Shown: positions 51,186-63,879, counted from the stretch's first letter. The stretch is DNA of 64,000 nucleotides from Hymenobacter yonginensis (GCF_027625995.1 NZ_CP115396.1:2170001-2234000); one strand, 5' to 3'. Program-made: numbers and translations. The notes: a model not told the origin generated them from the letters alone.

Positions 51186-52160
51186 ATGATGAAGCGTATT
51201 GCAGTTTTCACCAGCGGCGGCGACGCACCGGGCATGAACGCCTGCATTCGGGCCGTGGTGCGCACGGCCGTTTACCACGGCATTGAGGTGTATGGCATCA
51301 TGCGCGGCTACAGCGGCATGATCAAGGGCGAATTCGTGCGCCTCGACTCGGCCTCGGTGGCCAACACCATCCAGAAGGGCGGCACCATTCTCAAGTCGGC
51401 CCGCAGCCAGAAGTTCATGACCAAGGAAGGCCGCCAGCAGGCGTTCGACCAGTTGGTTAACAACGGCATCGAAGGCCTAGTGGCCATTGGCGGCAACGGC
51501 ACCTTCACCGGCGCCACCCTCTTCGAGCAGGAGTTCGGCATCCCAACCGTGGGCGCGCCTGGCACCATCGACAACGACCTGTTTGGCACCGACTACACCA
51601 TCGGCTACGACACGGCCGTGAACACGGCCCTGGAAGCCATCGACAAGATCCGGGACACGGCCGACTCGCACGACCGCTGCTTCTTTGTGGAAGTGATGGG
51701 CCGCGACTCCGGCTACATTGCCATTCCGTGCGCTATCGGTGGCGGGGCCGAAATTGTGATGATTCCGGAAACCCAGATGAGCACTGAGGCCGTGATTGAC
51801 TCGCTGCAAAACAGCTGGCGCCGCTCCAAAACCTCGTTCATCGTGGTGGTGGCCGAAGGCGAGGAAGAAGGCAACGCCCACACCGTGGCCCAGCGCGTGA
51901 AGGAAGCCATTCCGGAGCTCGACACCCGCGTGACCATCATCGGGCACATCCAGCGCGGCGGCGCCCCTTCCGCTGCCGACCGCATGCTCGCCTCGCAGAT
52001 CGGCATTGCTGCCGTGGAGGGCCTGCTCAACGGCATGCGCAACGTCATGGCCGGCATCGTGGACCGCAAGCTGGTCTACACGCCTTTCTCCGACACTATC
52101 AACAAGAAGAAACTCATCAACCAGAGCTTCATGCGCATGGTAGAGATTCTGAGTGTTTAA
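51186..52160 (+). CDS. pfkA: ATP-dependent 6-phosphofructokinase
   Basis: The 324-residue protein (323 from the second ATG at 51189) is a canonical bacterial PfkA. It has TSGGDAPGMNA, the catalytic PGTIDNDLFGTD (Asp129), 'VEVMGRDSGYIA' and the fructose-6-phosphate site GHIQRGGAPSAADR. It phosphorylates fructose 6-phosphate in glycolysis. One point of note is GGNGT at residues 102-106, where E. coli has GGDGS; the replaced Asp helps hold Mg2+. The stop codon TAA lies in the first arm of the nested repeat block that follows. Confidence 0.95.
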   Translation: MMKRIAVFTSGGDAPGMNACIRAVVRTAVYHGIEVYGIMRGYSGMIKGEFVRLDSASVANTIQKGGTILKSARSQKFMTKEGRQQAFDQLVNNGIEGLVAIGGNGTFTGATLFEQEFGIPTVGAPGTIDNDLFGTDYTIGYDTAVNTALEAIDKIRDTADSHDRCFFVEVMGRDSGYIAIPCAIGGGAEIVMIPETQMSTEAVIDSLQNSWRRSKTSFIVVVAEGEEEGNAHTVAQRVKEAIPELDTRVTIIGHIQRGGAPSAADRMLASQIGIAAVEGLLNGMRNVMAGIVDRKLVYTPFSDTINKKKLINQSFMRMVEILSV

Positions 52161-52405
52161 TGGTTGAATAGTTAGTTGACTGGCCTAGCGTCTGGCCGTT
52201 CTTATAGCCCTGGAGGGGCGATATATCGGTAGGTAACAGCCGCTTCTACATAGAAAAAGCCCCAGCGGGGCGACACCTTGTCCACGCGGACAGGGTGTCG
52301 CCCCGCTGGGGCTTTTGTCATTTCGGGCGGGCCGGATGGCTAACAACGTGCCGCCCCTCCGGGGCTAACAGCATAGCTAGCCATTCAGCCATTCAACAAT
52401 TCAAC
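52156..52405. repeat. Three-layer nested palindromic block between pfkA and miaA
   Basis: From outside in: an outer imperfect pair, TTTAATGGTTGAATAG near 52156-52180 with its inverse near 52377-52405; a middle pair AGCCCTGGAGGGGCG (52206-52220) with CGCCCCTCCGGGGCT (52352-52366); and an inner 29-bp stem with a four-base loop (52255-52283, 52288-52316) carrying CCCCAGCGGGGCGACA and outer AAAA/TTTT, a strong bidirectional terminator. The outer arms contain the stop codons of both pfkA and miaA. Confidence 0.85.
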
Positions 52406-53308
52406 CCACTGATACTCCGCGTCGCGGCGGAGCCAGGTGAGCTGGCGCTTGGCGTAGTGCCGGGTGTTGCGCTTGAGCAGGCGCACGGCTTCTTCCCAGT
52501 CGTAGAGGCCGTCGAGGTAGCCAAAGATTTCCTGGTAGCCCACGGTTTGCAGGGCGTTGTGGTGGCGGAAGGGCAGCAGGCTTTCCACTTCGGCGAGCAG
52601 ACCAGCAGCCAGCATCTCGTCGACGCGCTGGTTGATGCGCGCATACAGCACTTCCCGCTCGCGGGTGAGGGCCGTTTTGATGATGCGGAAGGGCCGGCTG
52701 GCCACCGTGCGCCCGGTCTGGAAGCTGCTGAACGGCTGCCCGGTGGCGCGGCACACTTCCACGGCCCGCAGCACGCGCTGGTGGTTTTGCCTGTCGATGC
52801 GGGCGTGGGCCACGGGATCGAGGCGGGCCAGCTCTGCTACCAGCGGCGCGAGGCCGGTGGTGGCCAGCTCCTGCTGCAGTTGGGCGCGCAAAGCCGGGTT
52901 GGAGGTTGGCAGCTCGTCGAGGCCATCGGTGAGGGCCTGCAGGTAGAGGCCGGAGCCGCCCGTGAGCACCACCACCTGGTGGCGGCCAAACAGCTCGCCC
53001 AGCACTTGCAGCGCATCGGCCTCGAAGCGGCCGGCGCTGTAGTCTTCCGTGATGCTGTGCGAGTCGATGAAGTGGTGCGGCACGTCCTGCATCTCGGCAG
53101 GCGTGGGCTTGGCCGTGCCGATGCTCATCTCCCGGAAAAACTGCCGCGAGTCGGCCGACACGATTTCGGTGCGGAAATGCTGGGCCAGCTGCACGCTGAG
53201 GGCCGTTTTGCCCACGGCGGTGGGGCCGGCCACCACCACCAGCGTAGGGCCGGGGGCGGCGGCCAACTGCAACTCCAGCGTGGCTATCAGATCAGAAAGA
53301 ACACTCAT
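52385..53308 (-). CDS. miaA: tRNA dimethylallyltransferase
   Basis: The 307-residue protein has the P-loop GPTAVGKT at residues 28-35, VSADSRQFFREMSIGTAKP, 'DVPHHFIDSHSITEDYSAG', TGGSGLYLQAL and 'TVGYQEIFGYLDG' with the zinc/tRNA-binding end KRNTRHYAKRQLTWLRRD. MiaA adds a dimethylallyl group to A37 of tRNAs that read codons starting with U. Its start overlaps the stop of the upstream glycosyltransferase gene by four bases (ATGA). Its last codons and stop are part of a repeat arm. Confidence 0.96.
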   Translation of the reverse strand: MSVLSDLIATLELQLAAAPGPTLVVVAGPTAVGKTALSVQLAQHFRTEIVSADSRQFFREMSIGTAKPTPAEMQDVPHHFIDSHSITEDYSAGRFEADALQVLGELFGRHQVVVLTGGSGLYLQALTDGLDELPTSNPALRAQLQQELATTGLAPLVAELARLDPVAHARIDRQNHQRVLRAVEVCRATGQPFSSFQTGRTVASRPFRIIKTALTREREVLYARINQRVDEMLAAGLLAEVESLLPFRHHNALQTVGYQEIFGYLDGLYDWEEAVRLLKRNTRHYAKRQLTWLRRDAEYQWVELLNG

Positions 53309-54447
53309 GCGGAAACAGGTTGGGGAGGACCGACCAGCGCAGCATACAGCGCCAGCAGCCGGGTTTCTTCGTGCTGCCAGCTAAGCTGCGGGCGGGCCAG
53401 CCGGCAGTTTTCAGCCAGCTGGTGGTAGCGGGCAGCCTCGCCACCGGGCAGCAGGCGGTTGAGGGCGGCAGCCAGAGTGGCGGGCCGCAGGTCGGGCACC
53501 AGCTCGGCCACGTCGTACTGCTCGTTGAGGGCGCGGTACTCCGGAAAGTCGGTAACCACCTGCGGAATGCCGGCGTGCAGGTAGTCGAAGAACTTGTTGG
53601 CCAGCGAATAGTAGTAGCTCAGGCCCCTATTTTCAAGCAGGTTGAGGCCCAGGCCGGCGTAGCGCGTAATCTCGCGCAGCTCATCGGGCAGCACAAAGCC
53701 CCGGAACTCCACCTGCCCGCTCTGGGTGAGGCCCAGCGCCGCCGCCTGCGCCCGTAATGCCTCCGACAGGTCGCCTTCGCCGCAAATCACCAGCCGGCCC
53801 GCCACGGCAGGCATGGCCGCCAGCAGCTGCTCCAGCCCGCGCCCGGCGTTGAGGGCACCCTGATAGAGAATGTAGCCGCCCTCGGGCGCGGCGGCTGGTG
53901 CGGGCGGCAGCGGCGTGGCGTCTAGGCGGCTAATGTTGCGGATCACCTCAAACGGCCGGCCGTAGCGGCTCTCAAACAGCCGGGCCAGTGCCGGCCCCAC
54001 GGTATAGGCCAGGGCGGCGCGCGGCACCACAAACCGCTCTACGGCGCGCCAGAGGCGCTGCACGGCCGGGCGCGCCACCACCTCGGGCACTTCCGTAAAC
54101 AGCTCGTGGGCGTCGTACACCAGCGGCTGGCCCGCCAGGCGGGCCCGCAGCCACACGGGCAGCGCCGTATCCAAGTCGATGGCGCACCAGGCGGCGGCGC
54201 GCTGGCCCCACAGGTAGCCCAGCAGCCGCAGGTTGAACTCCAGATAAAACAGCTTGCCGCGCTGGAAGCGGCAGCGCAGCCGGTACTGCTCGTAAGGCTG
54301 CGGCGTGAGCGGCCGCGAAGTGCTCCACTCCCGCCCCACCAGCACCACCGCGTAGCCGGCCCGTGCCAGCGAGCCGCAGATGCGCTGCATCCGCTGGTCG
54401 TAGTTCAGGTCGGTGGTAACAGTGAAAAGCAGGCGCGGTGCAGCCAT
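53305..54447 (-). CDS. Glycosyltransferase (GT4-like)
   Basis: The 380-residue protein has a GT-B fold: an N-terminal acceptor domain ('VTTDLNYDQRMQRICGSLA') and a C-terminal donor domain with 'GGYILYQGALNAGRGLEQLL', 'LVICGEGDLSEALRAQA', VEFRGFVLPDEL, and 'SLANKFFDYLHAGIPQVVTD'. It probably uses an activated sugar for cell-surface glycan or exopolysaccharide assembly. ATG 54447 is the likely start, as the open stretch upstream is not GT-like. It is translationally coupled to miaA through a four-base overlap. Confidence 0.88.
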   Translation of the reverse strand: MAAPRLLFTVTTDLNYDQRMQRICGSLARAGYAVVLVGREWSTSRPLTPQPYEQYRLRCRFQRGKLFYLEFNLRLLGYLWGQRAAAWCAIDLDTALPVWLRARLAGQPLVYDAHELFTEVPEVVARPAVQRLWRAVERFVVPRAALAYTVGPALARLFESRYGRPFEVIRNISRLDATPLPPAPAAAPEGGYILYQGALNAGRGLEQLLAAMPAVAGRLVICGEGDLSEALRAQAAALGLTQSGQVEFRGFVLPDELREITRYAGLGLNLLENRGLSYYYSLANKFFDYLHAGIPQVVTDFPEYRALNEQYDVAELVPDLRPATLAAALNRLLPGGEAARYHQLAENCRLARPQLSWQHEETRLLALYAALVGPPQPVSA

Positions 54448-54587
54448 AGAGCGAGGCGCGGGGCCCGGCCGGCAAGGGCTCCAGGCGAAAAGCGCAGGGG
54501 TTTGGGATATTTTCGACAAATTTAACGGTTAAACCTGGCCCCGGCGGTAGTTTCTTGTCGTTGCCGCCGACGCCACTGCCTTCCCTC

Positions 54588-58676
<4,089 letters not shown>

Positions 58677-58745
58677 GTTCCTTTTTGACTGCGCAGCGCC
58701 TGAGCCTTTTCTTTGCCCTACCAACTCTCCATTCTTCTTCCTCCC

Positions 58746-59123
58746 ATGAGCGACACGAAAACAATACTGATTGCGGAAGACAGCTCTGTCATTCTGAATC
58801 TGACCAAGAAAATTCTCGAACTCCAGCAATACCGCATCGTGTCGGCCAAAAACGGTGGTGAAGTCATCAAGCAGGTGGAAAGCCAGCCCATTGACTGCGT
58901 ACTAATGGACATCAACATTCCGGTGAAAGACGGCATGGAGTGCACCCGCGAAATCCGGGCGCACCAGGACGAGCGCATCTCCAAGATTCCGATTATTGCC
59001 ATCACCGGCAACGCTAACAACTATTCCATGGAGCAGTTCCGCGAAGCTGGCGTCACCGACTATCTGCCCAAGCCGCTGGACTTCGACGCCCTAGTGCGCG
59101 TGGTGAAGCAGTATGTTGGCTAG
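58746..59123 (+). CDS. Single-domain response regulator
   Basis: The 125-residue protein is a lone receiver domain. Acidic residues Glu11 and Asp12 are in IAEDSS, the phosphorylation site is Asp55 in VLMDINIPVKDG, the Thr is in IAITGNANN, and the Lys is in YLPKPLDF. There is no output domain, so it acts by protein contact or as a phosphate relay. It lies 69 bases downstream of the hybrid kinase with an HPt domain, which suggests HPt-to-receiver transfer. Confidence 0.93.
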   Translation: MSDTKTILIAEDSSVILNLTKKILELQQYRIVSAKNGGEVIKQVESQPIDCVLMDINIPVKDGMECTREIRAHQDERISKIPIIAITGNANNYSMEQFREAGVTDYLPKPLDFDALVRVVKQYVG

Positions 59124-59129
59124 ATGCCA

Positions 59130-59212
59130 AATGGCTGAATTGTTAAATGGTTAGATGGTTGGCTGTTTTAACGACTTGTTGAACAACCAACCATTTAACA
59201 ATTCAACCATTA
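59130..59212. repeat. Palindrome of the ATGGTTGAATTGTT family
   Basis: GAATTGTTAAATGGTT (59137-59152) pairs with AACCATTTAACAATTC (59189-59204). The sequence matches the outer arms of the block at 52156-52405. It fills the space between the receiver stop and the MBL start. Confidence 0.75.
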
Positions 59213-59216
59213 AGCA

Positions 59217-59990
59217 ATGCAGATTACCTTCCTTGGCACGGGCACGTCGCAGGGCGTGCCCGTGATTGGGTGCCACTGCGATGTATGCCGCTCGCTCGAT
59301 TACCGCGACAAGCGGCTGCGGGTGTCGGTGCATCTGCAGGTGCAGGGCAAGAGCCTCATCATCGACTCCGGGCCCGATTTCCGGCAGCAGGCGCTGCGCG
59401 AGCAGATCGACCACCTCGATGCGCTGGTGTTCACGCACGAGCACAAAGACCATACGGCCGGCATGGACGACATCCGGGCCTACAATTTCAAGCAGCAGCA
59501 GGACATGCCGGTGTATGCCGAGCCGCGCGTGCTGGAGCAGCTGCGGCGCGAGTACGCCTACATCTTTTCGGAGCACAAGTACCCCGGCGTACCGCAGGTA
59601 CAAACCATCCCCATCCTCAGCGACACCACCCCGTTCGACGTGCAGGGCGTGCCGTTTCAGCCGATCCGGGCGTTGCACTACAAGCTGCCGGTGCTGGGCT
59701 TTCGGGTGGGCAATTTCACCTACGTCACGGACGCCAACCATCTGTCGTCGGCCTCGCTGGACCTGATGCGCGGTTCCGACGTGATTGTGCTGAACGCCCT
59801 GCGGCAGGAAAAGCACATTTCGCACTTTTCGCTCTCGGAGGCCGTGGCCGTGCTGGAGGAGCTTTCCCCGCGCCGCGCCTACCTCACCCACATCAGCCAC
59901 CTGCTGGGCCGCCACCGCGAGGTAGAAGCTACCCTGCCCGACTTCATCCGGCTGGCCTATGACGGGCTGCGGCTGGATATTCAAGCCTGA
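59217..59990 (+). CDS. MBL-fold metal-dependent hydrolase (PhnP/lipB-associated type)
   Basis: The 257-residue protein has the metallo-beta-lactamase motif HTHEHKDH...G at residues about 72-82, an early 'FLGTGTSQGVPVIGCHCDVC' with a Cys/His site like that of PhnP, SGPDFR, VTDANHLS and the late His in LTHISHLLG. The family includes phosphodiesterases acting on cyclic or small phosphodiesters. The first ATG lies right after a palindromic repeat. The stop overlaps the start of the next gene (TGATG), so the two are translated together. Confidence 0.88.
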   Translation: MQITFLGTGTSQGVPVIGCHCDVCRSLDYRDKRLRVSVHLQVQGKSLIIDSGPDFRQQALREQIDHLDALVFTHEHKDHTAGMDDIRAYNFKQQQDMPVYAEPRVLEQLRREYAYIFSEHKYPGVPQVQTIPILSDTTPFDVQGVPFQPIRALHYKLPVLGFRVGNFTYVTDANHLSSASLDLMRGSDVIVLNALRQEKHISHFSLSEAVAVLEELSPRRAYLTHISHLLGRHREVEATLPDFIRLAYDGLRLDIQA

Positions 59991-60496
59991 TGCGCTTTTA
60001 CCCTGACGTTACGGAGCAATTTCACTCGACTCTCTCACCAGACGAGATTTTGCAACGTGTACAGGCGAATCTGGCGCCCGGCTTCTCGTGGCGTGACCTT
60101 TTTAAGAGTAAATCAGCTGCCCCGTTTCAAGGAGCAGTGTATTCCGACTCTTTTGAGATACAACGTGTCATCAGCTCCCGTAATTCGTGGCTGCCACAAA
60201 TCAAAGGCCGGGTGGAAGGTGCACCAACTGGGCAGGGCAGCGTTGTGACGATACGGCACAAATTGCATTCGTTCACGTTGGTGTTCAGCTCTATTTGGAT
60301 ACTTGGCGTGGGTGCGGCTTCAGTCGGTGCTGTCTGGAGCTCTTTGGCTACTGGCACTATCAACTTTGCCGGGCTGGTTCCGCTACTTATGCTGTTTTTT
60401 GGCTTGGCCTTGTTTACCGTGCCCTTCTGGCTTGAAGTAGCCCAATCGAGGCCCCTACTTACCAGAATTTTAGCACTCGAACAACCCAAGCCGTAG
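59990..60496 (+). CDS. Hypothetical two-TM protein
   Basis: The 168-residue protein has a soluble N-terminal half (about residues 1-95) and two hydrophobic helices (about 96-118 and 124-146) before a short tail. The N-terminal half has strand-like segments such as FQGAVYSDSFEIQRV and 'GSVVTIRHKLHSFTLVF'. I recognise no family with confidence; it resembles small DUF-type membrane proteins with a PH-like domain. Its base composition is clearly lighter in GC than its neighbours. It overlaps the MBL gene by one base and precedes rqcH by 22 bases. Confidence 0.65.
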   Translation: MRFYPDVTEQFHSTLSPDEILQRVQANLAPGFSWRDLFKSKSAAPFQGAVYSDSFEIQRVISSRNSWLPQIKGRVEGAPTGQGSVVTIRHKLHSFTLVFSSIWILGVGAASVGAVWSSLATGTINFAGLVPLLMLFFGLALFTVPFWLEVAQSRPLLTRILALEQPKP

Positions 60497-60518
60497 CCAG
60501 GTCTTCTGCCCCTCTTTC

Positions 60519-62102
60519 ATGCACACCAACTACTATTTCCTGCGCCAGCTGGCCCCCGCCCTCACGCAGCAGCTGGCCGGCTACCGGGTGGTGGCGTGCT
60601 TTTCGCAGGAAAAGGATGAGCTGGTGCTGGGCCTGACCAACGGCACGGCCGAGTTCTGGCTGAAAGCCCAGCTGTCGGCCACCTTCACGGCGCTGGCCCT
60701 GCCCGAAACCTTCCACCGCGCCCGCGCCAACTCCGTAGACCTGCTGCCCGACCTGCTGGGCCAGCAGCTACGCGACGTGACGGCCGCGCCCCACGACCGG
60801 GTGCTGCAGCTGCGCTTCGAGAGTGGCGCCACGCTGCTGCTGAAACTCTATAGCTCCCGCCCCAACGCCGTGTTCCGCCTCCGGCCCGAGGGCCCGGCCG
60901 AGCTGTTCCACCAGCGCTACACCACCGACGCCGACCTGCAGCCGGTGTTCACAGCCGCCGCCGACCAGCCGGCCGGCCCCGCCGCTACGGCCCCGCACCC
61001 ACTCAAGCGCTACCCCGCCCTGGCCGACCTGCCCGCCCGCTACCTGCGCGCCCACGGCTACGACCAGGCCACCGCAGCGCAACAGGAGCAATTGGTGCAG
61101 CAGGTGCTGCGGCAGCTCGAAAACCCGCCGGCCTTCTACCTGACCACGCTGGAAGGCCGCACCCGCCTGAGCTTGCTGCCCATCGGCGAGATGGAGCGGG
61201 AGCTGCCTGCCGCCGACCCTATAGCGGCCCTGCGCGCCTTCGTGCCGCTGGCCCTGAGTCGCCGCGCCCACGAGCTGGAGCTGCGGCAGCTGCGCCAGAC
61301 GCTGGAGCGCCGGGCCGAGGAAGCCAGCACCAGCGCCAGCATGGCCCGCCGCCGGCTCTACGCCCTGGAGCATACCGTAGGCTACCGCCAGACGGCCGAC
61401 CTCATCATGGCACACCTCAGCCAGATTCCGGCCGGCGCCAGCAGCGTGGACGTGGTGGATTTCTACCAGGACAACCAGCCCCGCACCATCAAGCTCAAGC
61501 CCAGCGAGACGCCCCAGCGCACGGCCCAGAACCTGTACCGCAAAGCCAAAAACCAGCAGCTGGAAACCCGCCAGCTCTCGGAGCGGGCCGAGCGCCGCGA
61601 AGCCGAAGCCTTCTGGTGCCTGGAGCGCCTGGAAGAGCTGCCCCTGCTCCCACCCGATCTGAAAACCCTGCGCGCTTGGCGCAAGCAGCACCAGCTGGAG
61701 CCCGAAACCAAAGCCAAGGCCGCCACCGAACTGCCGTTCAAAGTATTCGAGGACTCCGGCTTCACGATTCTGGTGGGCCGCAACGCCCAGAACAACGATT
61801 TGCTTACGCAGCGCTACGCCCATAAAGACGACCTCTGGCTGCACGCTAAGGATGTAAGCGGCTCGCATGTTGTTATCCGGCACCGGGCGGGCCAGCCGGT
61901 GCCGGAGCCCGTGGTGGAGCGCGCCGCCCAGCTGGCCGCGTGGTACTCGCGCCGCCAGAACGACTCGCTCTGTCCGGTGACGGTGACGCCCAAAAAATTC
62001 GTGCGCAAGCCCAAAGGCGCCCTGCCGGGCCAGGTGCTGGTCGAGCGTGAAAAGGTGGTGCTGGTAGTGCCGCTCAACCCGTTCGAGCGCAACGGCGGGT
62101 AA
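60519..62102 (+). CDS. rqcH: Ribosome quality-control factor RqcH (NFACT family)
   Basis: The 527-residue protein has an NFACT-N domain ('TNYYFLRQLAPALTQQLAGY'...), a long charged coiled-coil middle (about residues 230-380) and a C-terminal NFACT-R domain (FTILVGRNAQNNDLLT, 'HKDDLWLHAKDVSGSHVVIR', 'LPGQVLVEREKVVLVV'). RqcH binds obstructed 50S subunits holding peptidyl-tRNA and drives addition of C-terminal alanine tails to mark the chain for degradation. Earlier names for the family were fibronectin-binding or DUF814 proteins. The gene ends at a strong terminator before tRNA-Leu. Confidence 0.9.
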   Translation: MHTNYYFLRQLAPALTQQLAGYRVVACFSQEKDELVLGLTNGTAEFWLKAQLSATFTALALPETFHRARANSVDLLPDLLGQQLRDVTAAPHDRVLQLRFESGATLLLKLYSSRPNAVFRLRPEGPAELFHQRYTTDADLQPVFTAAADQPAGPAATAPHPLKRYPALADLPARYLRAHGYDQATAAQQEQLVQQVLRQLENPPAFYLTTLEGRTRLSLLPIGEMERELPAADPIAALRAFVPLALSRRAHELELRQLRQTLERRAEEASTSASMARRRLYALEHTVGYRQTADLIMAHLSQIPAGASSVDVVDFYQDNQPRTIKLKPSETPQRTAQNLYRKAKNQQLETRQLSERAERREAEAFWCLERLEELPLLPPDLKTLRAWRKQHQLEPETKAKAATELPFKVFEDSGFTILVGRNAQNNDLLTQRYAHKDDLWLHAKDVSGSHVVIRHRAGQPVPEPVVERAAQLAAWYSRRQNDSLCPVTVTPKKFVRKPKGALPGQVLVEREKVVLVVPLNPFERNGG

Positions 62103-62133
62103 GCCCCCTGCCGGAGGGCGCCGCAAACGGACA

Positions 62134-62172
62134 CAAAAAAGCCGCTCCAGCTAAGCTGAAGCGGCTTTTTAT
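62134..62172. terminator. Bidirectional terminator (rqcH / tRNA-Leu)
   Basis: AAAAAGCCGCT (62135-62145) pairs with AGCGGCTTTTT (62160-62170), with inner AGCT pairing. It ends both rqcH and the convergent tRNA transcript. Confidence 0.85.
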
Positions 62173-62177
62173 TGGAG

Positions 62178-62259
62178 TGCGCGCGGGGAGATTCGAACTC
62201 CCACACCCGAAGGCACCACCCCCTCAAGATGGCGTGTCTACCAGTTTCACCACGTGCGC
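62178..62259 (-). tRNA. tRNA-Leu(GAG)
   Basis: The 82-base minus-strand gene folds as a class II tRNA. The D arm reads GTGAAACTGGTAGAC, the anticodon stem/loop CCATC-TTGAGGG-GGTGG gives anticodon GAG (codons CUC and CUU), a variable arm has a TTCG-capped stem, and the T arm reads GGGAG-TTCGAAT-CTCCC. CCA is not encoded. The acceptor stem has an A-C mispair at position 5-68. Confidence 0.9.
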
Positions 62260-62533
62260 AGATTGGCAAGCACTCCTTTCAAACTTGCTCAAGCCGAAGC
62301 CTGAGGCCTTACTGAGGTGGTAAAGCGAGAGCAAAAGTAGGGACTCTGACCGGGTGGCGCAAGCCCCATCCCGTATTTTTTGCTGATTTTGGCCGCCCCG
62401 CCCCCTAGTGCTTCCCGTTGTGCACTCAGGATCAGCGAAAAGCCGACTCATTAAAATTTCATACTACTGCACTCATTTTGCCGAAAAGCGGCTGCGCTGG
62501 CATGCTGGACAAGCGTTTCACCTCCACTTACTG

Positions 62534-63016
62534 ATGCTTATGCACGACTTACTGCCTGCCGGCTCCTCGCACGGCAACTTTTTCGCTCGGTTTGCGGGCC
62601 GGGTTACGGCGTGGTCGGGCACGACGCTGGCCTTCTGCCTGGCGCTGGGCACGGTGGTCGTCTGGGCCCTAACCGGCCCTATTTTCCAGTATTCCGAAAC
62701 CTGGCAGCTGGTCATTAATACCAGCACCACCATCATCACCTTTCTGATGGTGTTCCTGATTCAGCGGGCACAGAACAAGGACTCCCTGGTGCTGCACCTC
62801 AAGCTCAACGAGCTCATTGCCGCGCACAAAGGCGCCAGCAACCGGCTCATCAATGCCCAGGACTTTTCGGAAGAGGAAATCCATCTGCTCCACCGCTACT
62901 TCACTAAGCTGGCCGAAATGGCCCGGCAGGAGCACAATCTGGGCCGGACGCACAGCGTGGAGGAAGCCGAGGAAAACCACGAAACCAAGCTGCAGGCCGG
63001 CCATCAGCCCCGCTAG
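62534..63016 (+). CDS. Low-affinity iron permease family protein
   Basis: The 160-residue protein has two membrane helices ('WSGTTLAFCLALGTVVVWAL' and 'INTSTTIITFLMVFLIQRAQ') followed by NKDSLVLHLKLNELI and an acidic/His-containing tail. This is the pattern of the low-affinity Fe permease family (PF04120 type), where the 'STTIITFLMVFLIQ..QN.D..A..KL.E' segment is diagnostic. The transport role in bacteria is not well proven. ATG 62534 is used, with ATG 62540 as an alternative. It is close to Dps and a VIT1/CCC1 gene, which fits metal handling. Confidence 0.85.
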   Translation: MLMHDLLPAGSSHGNFFARFAGRVTAWSGTTLAFCLALGTVVVWALTGPIFQYSETWQLVINTSTTIITFLMVFLIQRAQNKDSLVLHLKLNELIAAHKGASNRLINAQDFSEEEIHLLHRYFTKLAEMARQEHNLGRTHSVEEAEENHETKLQAGHQPR

Positions 63017-63020
63017 GGCA

Positions 63021-63061
63021 CAAAAAAGCCGGCCCGCTTCAGGAAGCAGACCGGCTTTTCT
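63021..63061. terminator. Terminator after the iron permease gene
   Basis: AAAAAGCCGG...CCGGCTTTT with an inner GCTT/AAGC pairing, T-rich on the plus strand and A-run-led on the minus strand. It lies between convergent permease and Dps genes. Confidence 0.8.
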
Positions 63062-63084
63062 TGGTGCCTTTAGCAGGCGGGCGC

Positions 63085-63762
63085 TTACTCGGCGCGGGCC
63101 AGTGGCGTGTCCACCACGTGCTCCGACACGAACCACACCTGCAGCTCGTTGAGGCGCATTACGTCGCTCACGGCCAGGTCATTCGTGCCGTCGTCGCCGG
63201 CGTCGTCGGCTTCTTTGGCAAACTTGTGGCAGTTCTTGAGAATGATCTGGTGGGCTTCCAGCAGGCGGCCTACCTGAATAGGAGCCTCTTCCCGGTCGCG
63301 GGGAGGGCGCGGAATGCTGGTCAGCTCGGCTACGTCGTGGGCCATTGCCACAGCCACGCCACCCAGAATCTGGATGCGCTCGGCAATGGTGTCGACCAGC
63401 GTGCTTTGCTCTTCATAATGCTTGTCGTAGAGCAGGTGCAGTTGGTAGAAGGTAGGGCCTACCACCTGCCAATGGTGCTTTTTGTACAGGTCGCGCAGCG
63501 TAATGGTGTCGGCCAGCAGCTGGTTGAGGTTGGTCACGCTCTGCTGACGGGTTTTCTCGTCGAGGCCGATGGGCAGGCGCTGGGATACGGTGCCGTATTT
63601 CTGCAGCGGCGCCGGGGCGTGGAACTGCTGGTTGAGGATGGGCTGCACGCTGGGAGCAGCTTGTTCTGAAGCGGAAGAGGTGCCGGCTTTGCGGGCAGAC
63701 GAAGCCTTGGAAGTAGCTGGCGCAGCAGGGGCGGCAGGTTTCTTGGCGGGAGCTTTGGCCAT
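63085..63762 (-). CDS. dps: Dps family ferritin-like DNA-binding protein
   Basis: The 225-residue protein has a Dps core with the ferroxidase-site motif 'DLYKKHHWQVVGPTFYQLHL', then DKHYEEQSTLVDTIAERI, which together supply the His/Asp/Glu ligands at the dimer interface. The first 60 residues are an unusually long Lys/Ala/Pro-rich tail (MAKAPAKKPAAPAAPAT...), a likely DNA-binding extension. The protein would store iron, use up hydrogen peroxide and shield DNA. ATG 63762 is chosen; an upstream ATG at 63828 would add a stretch with no Dps similarity. Confidence 0.93.
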   Translation of the reverse strand: MAKAPAKKPAAPAAPATSKASSARKAGTSSASEQAAPSVQPILNQQFHAPAPLQKYGTVSQRLPIGLDEKTRQQSVTNLNQLLADTITLRDLYKKHHWQVVGPTFYQLHLLYDKHYEEQSTLVDTIAERIQILGGVAVAMAHDVAELTSIPRPPRDREEAPIQVGRLLEAHQIILKNCHKFAKEADDAGDDGTNDLAVSDVMRLNELQVWFVSEHVVDTPLARAE

Positions 63763-63879
63763 GGGAAAAAGGAAGCGAGGTAAGGTCTGAAGAAAGTTGC
63801 CAGCCAGGGGCCGACAATGTGCATCCATACGCTTGAAATCAAATTTGGGTTAGCTTACATCCTATATTTACTCCATCTC

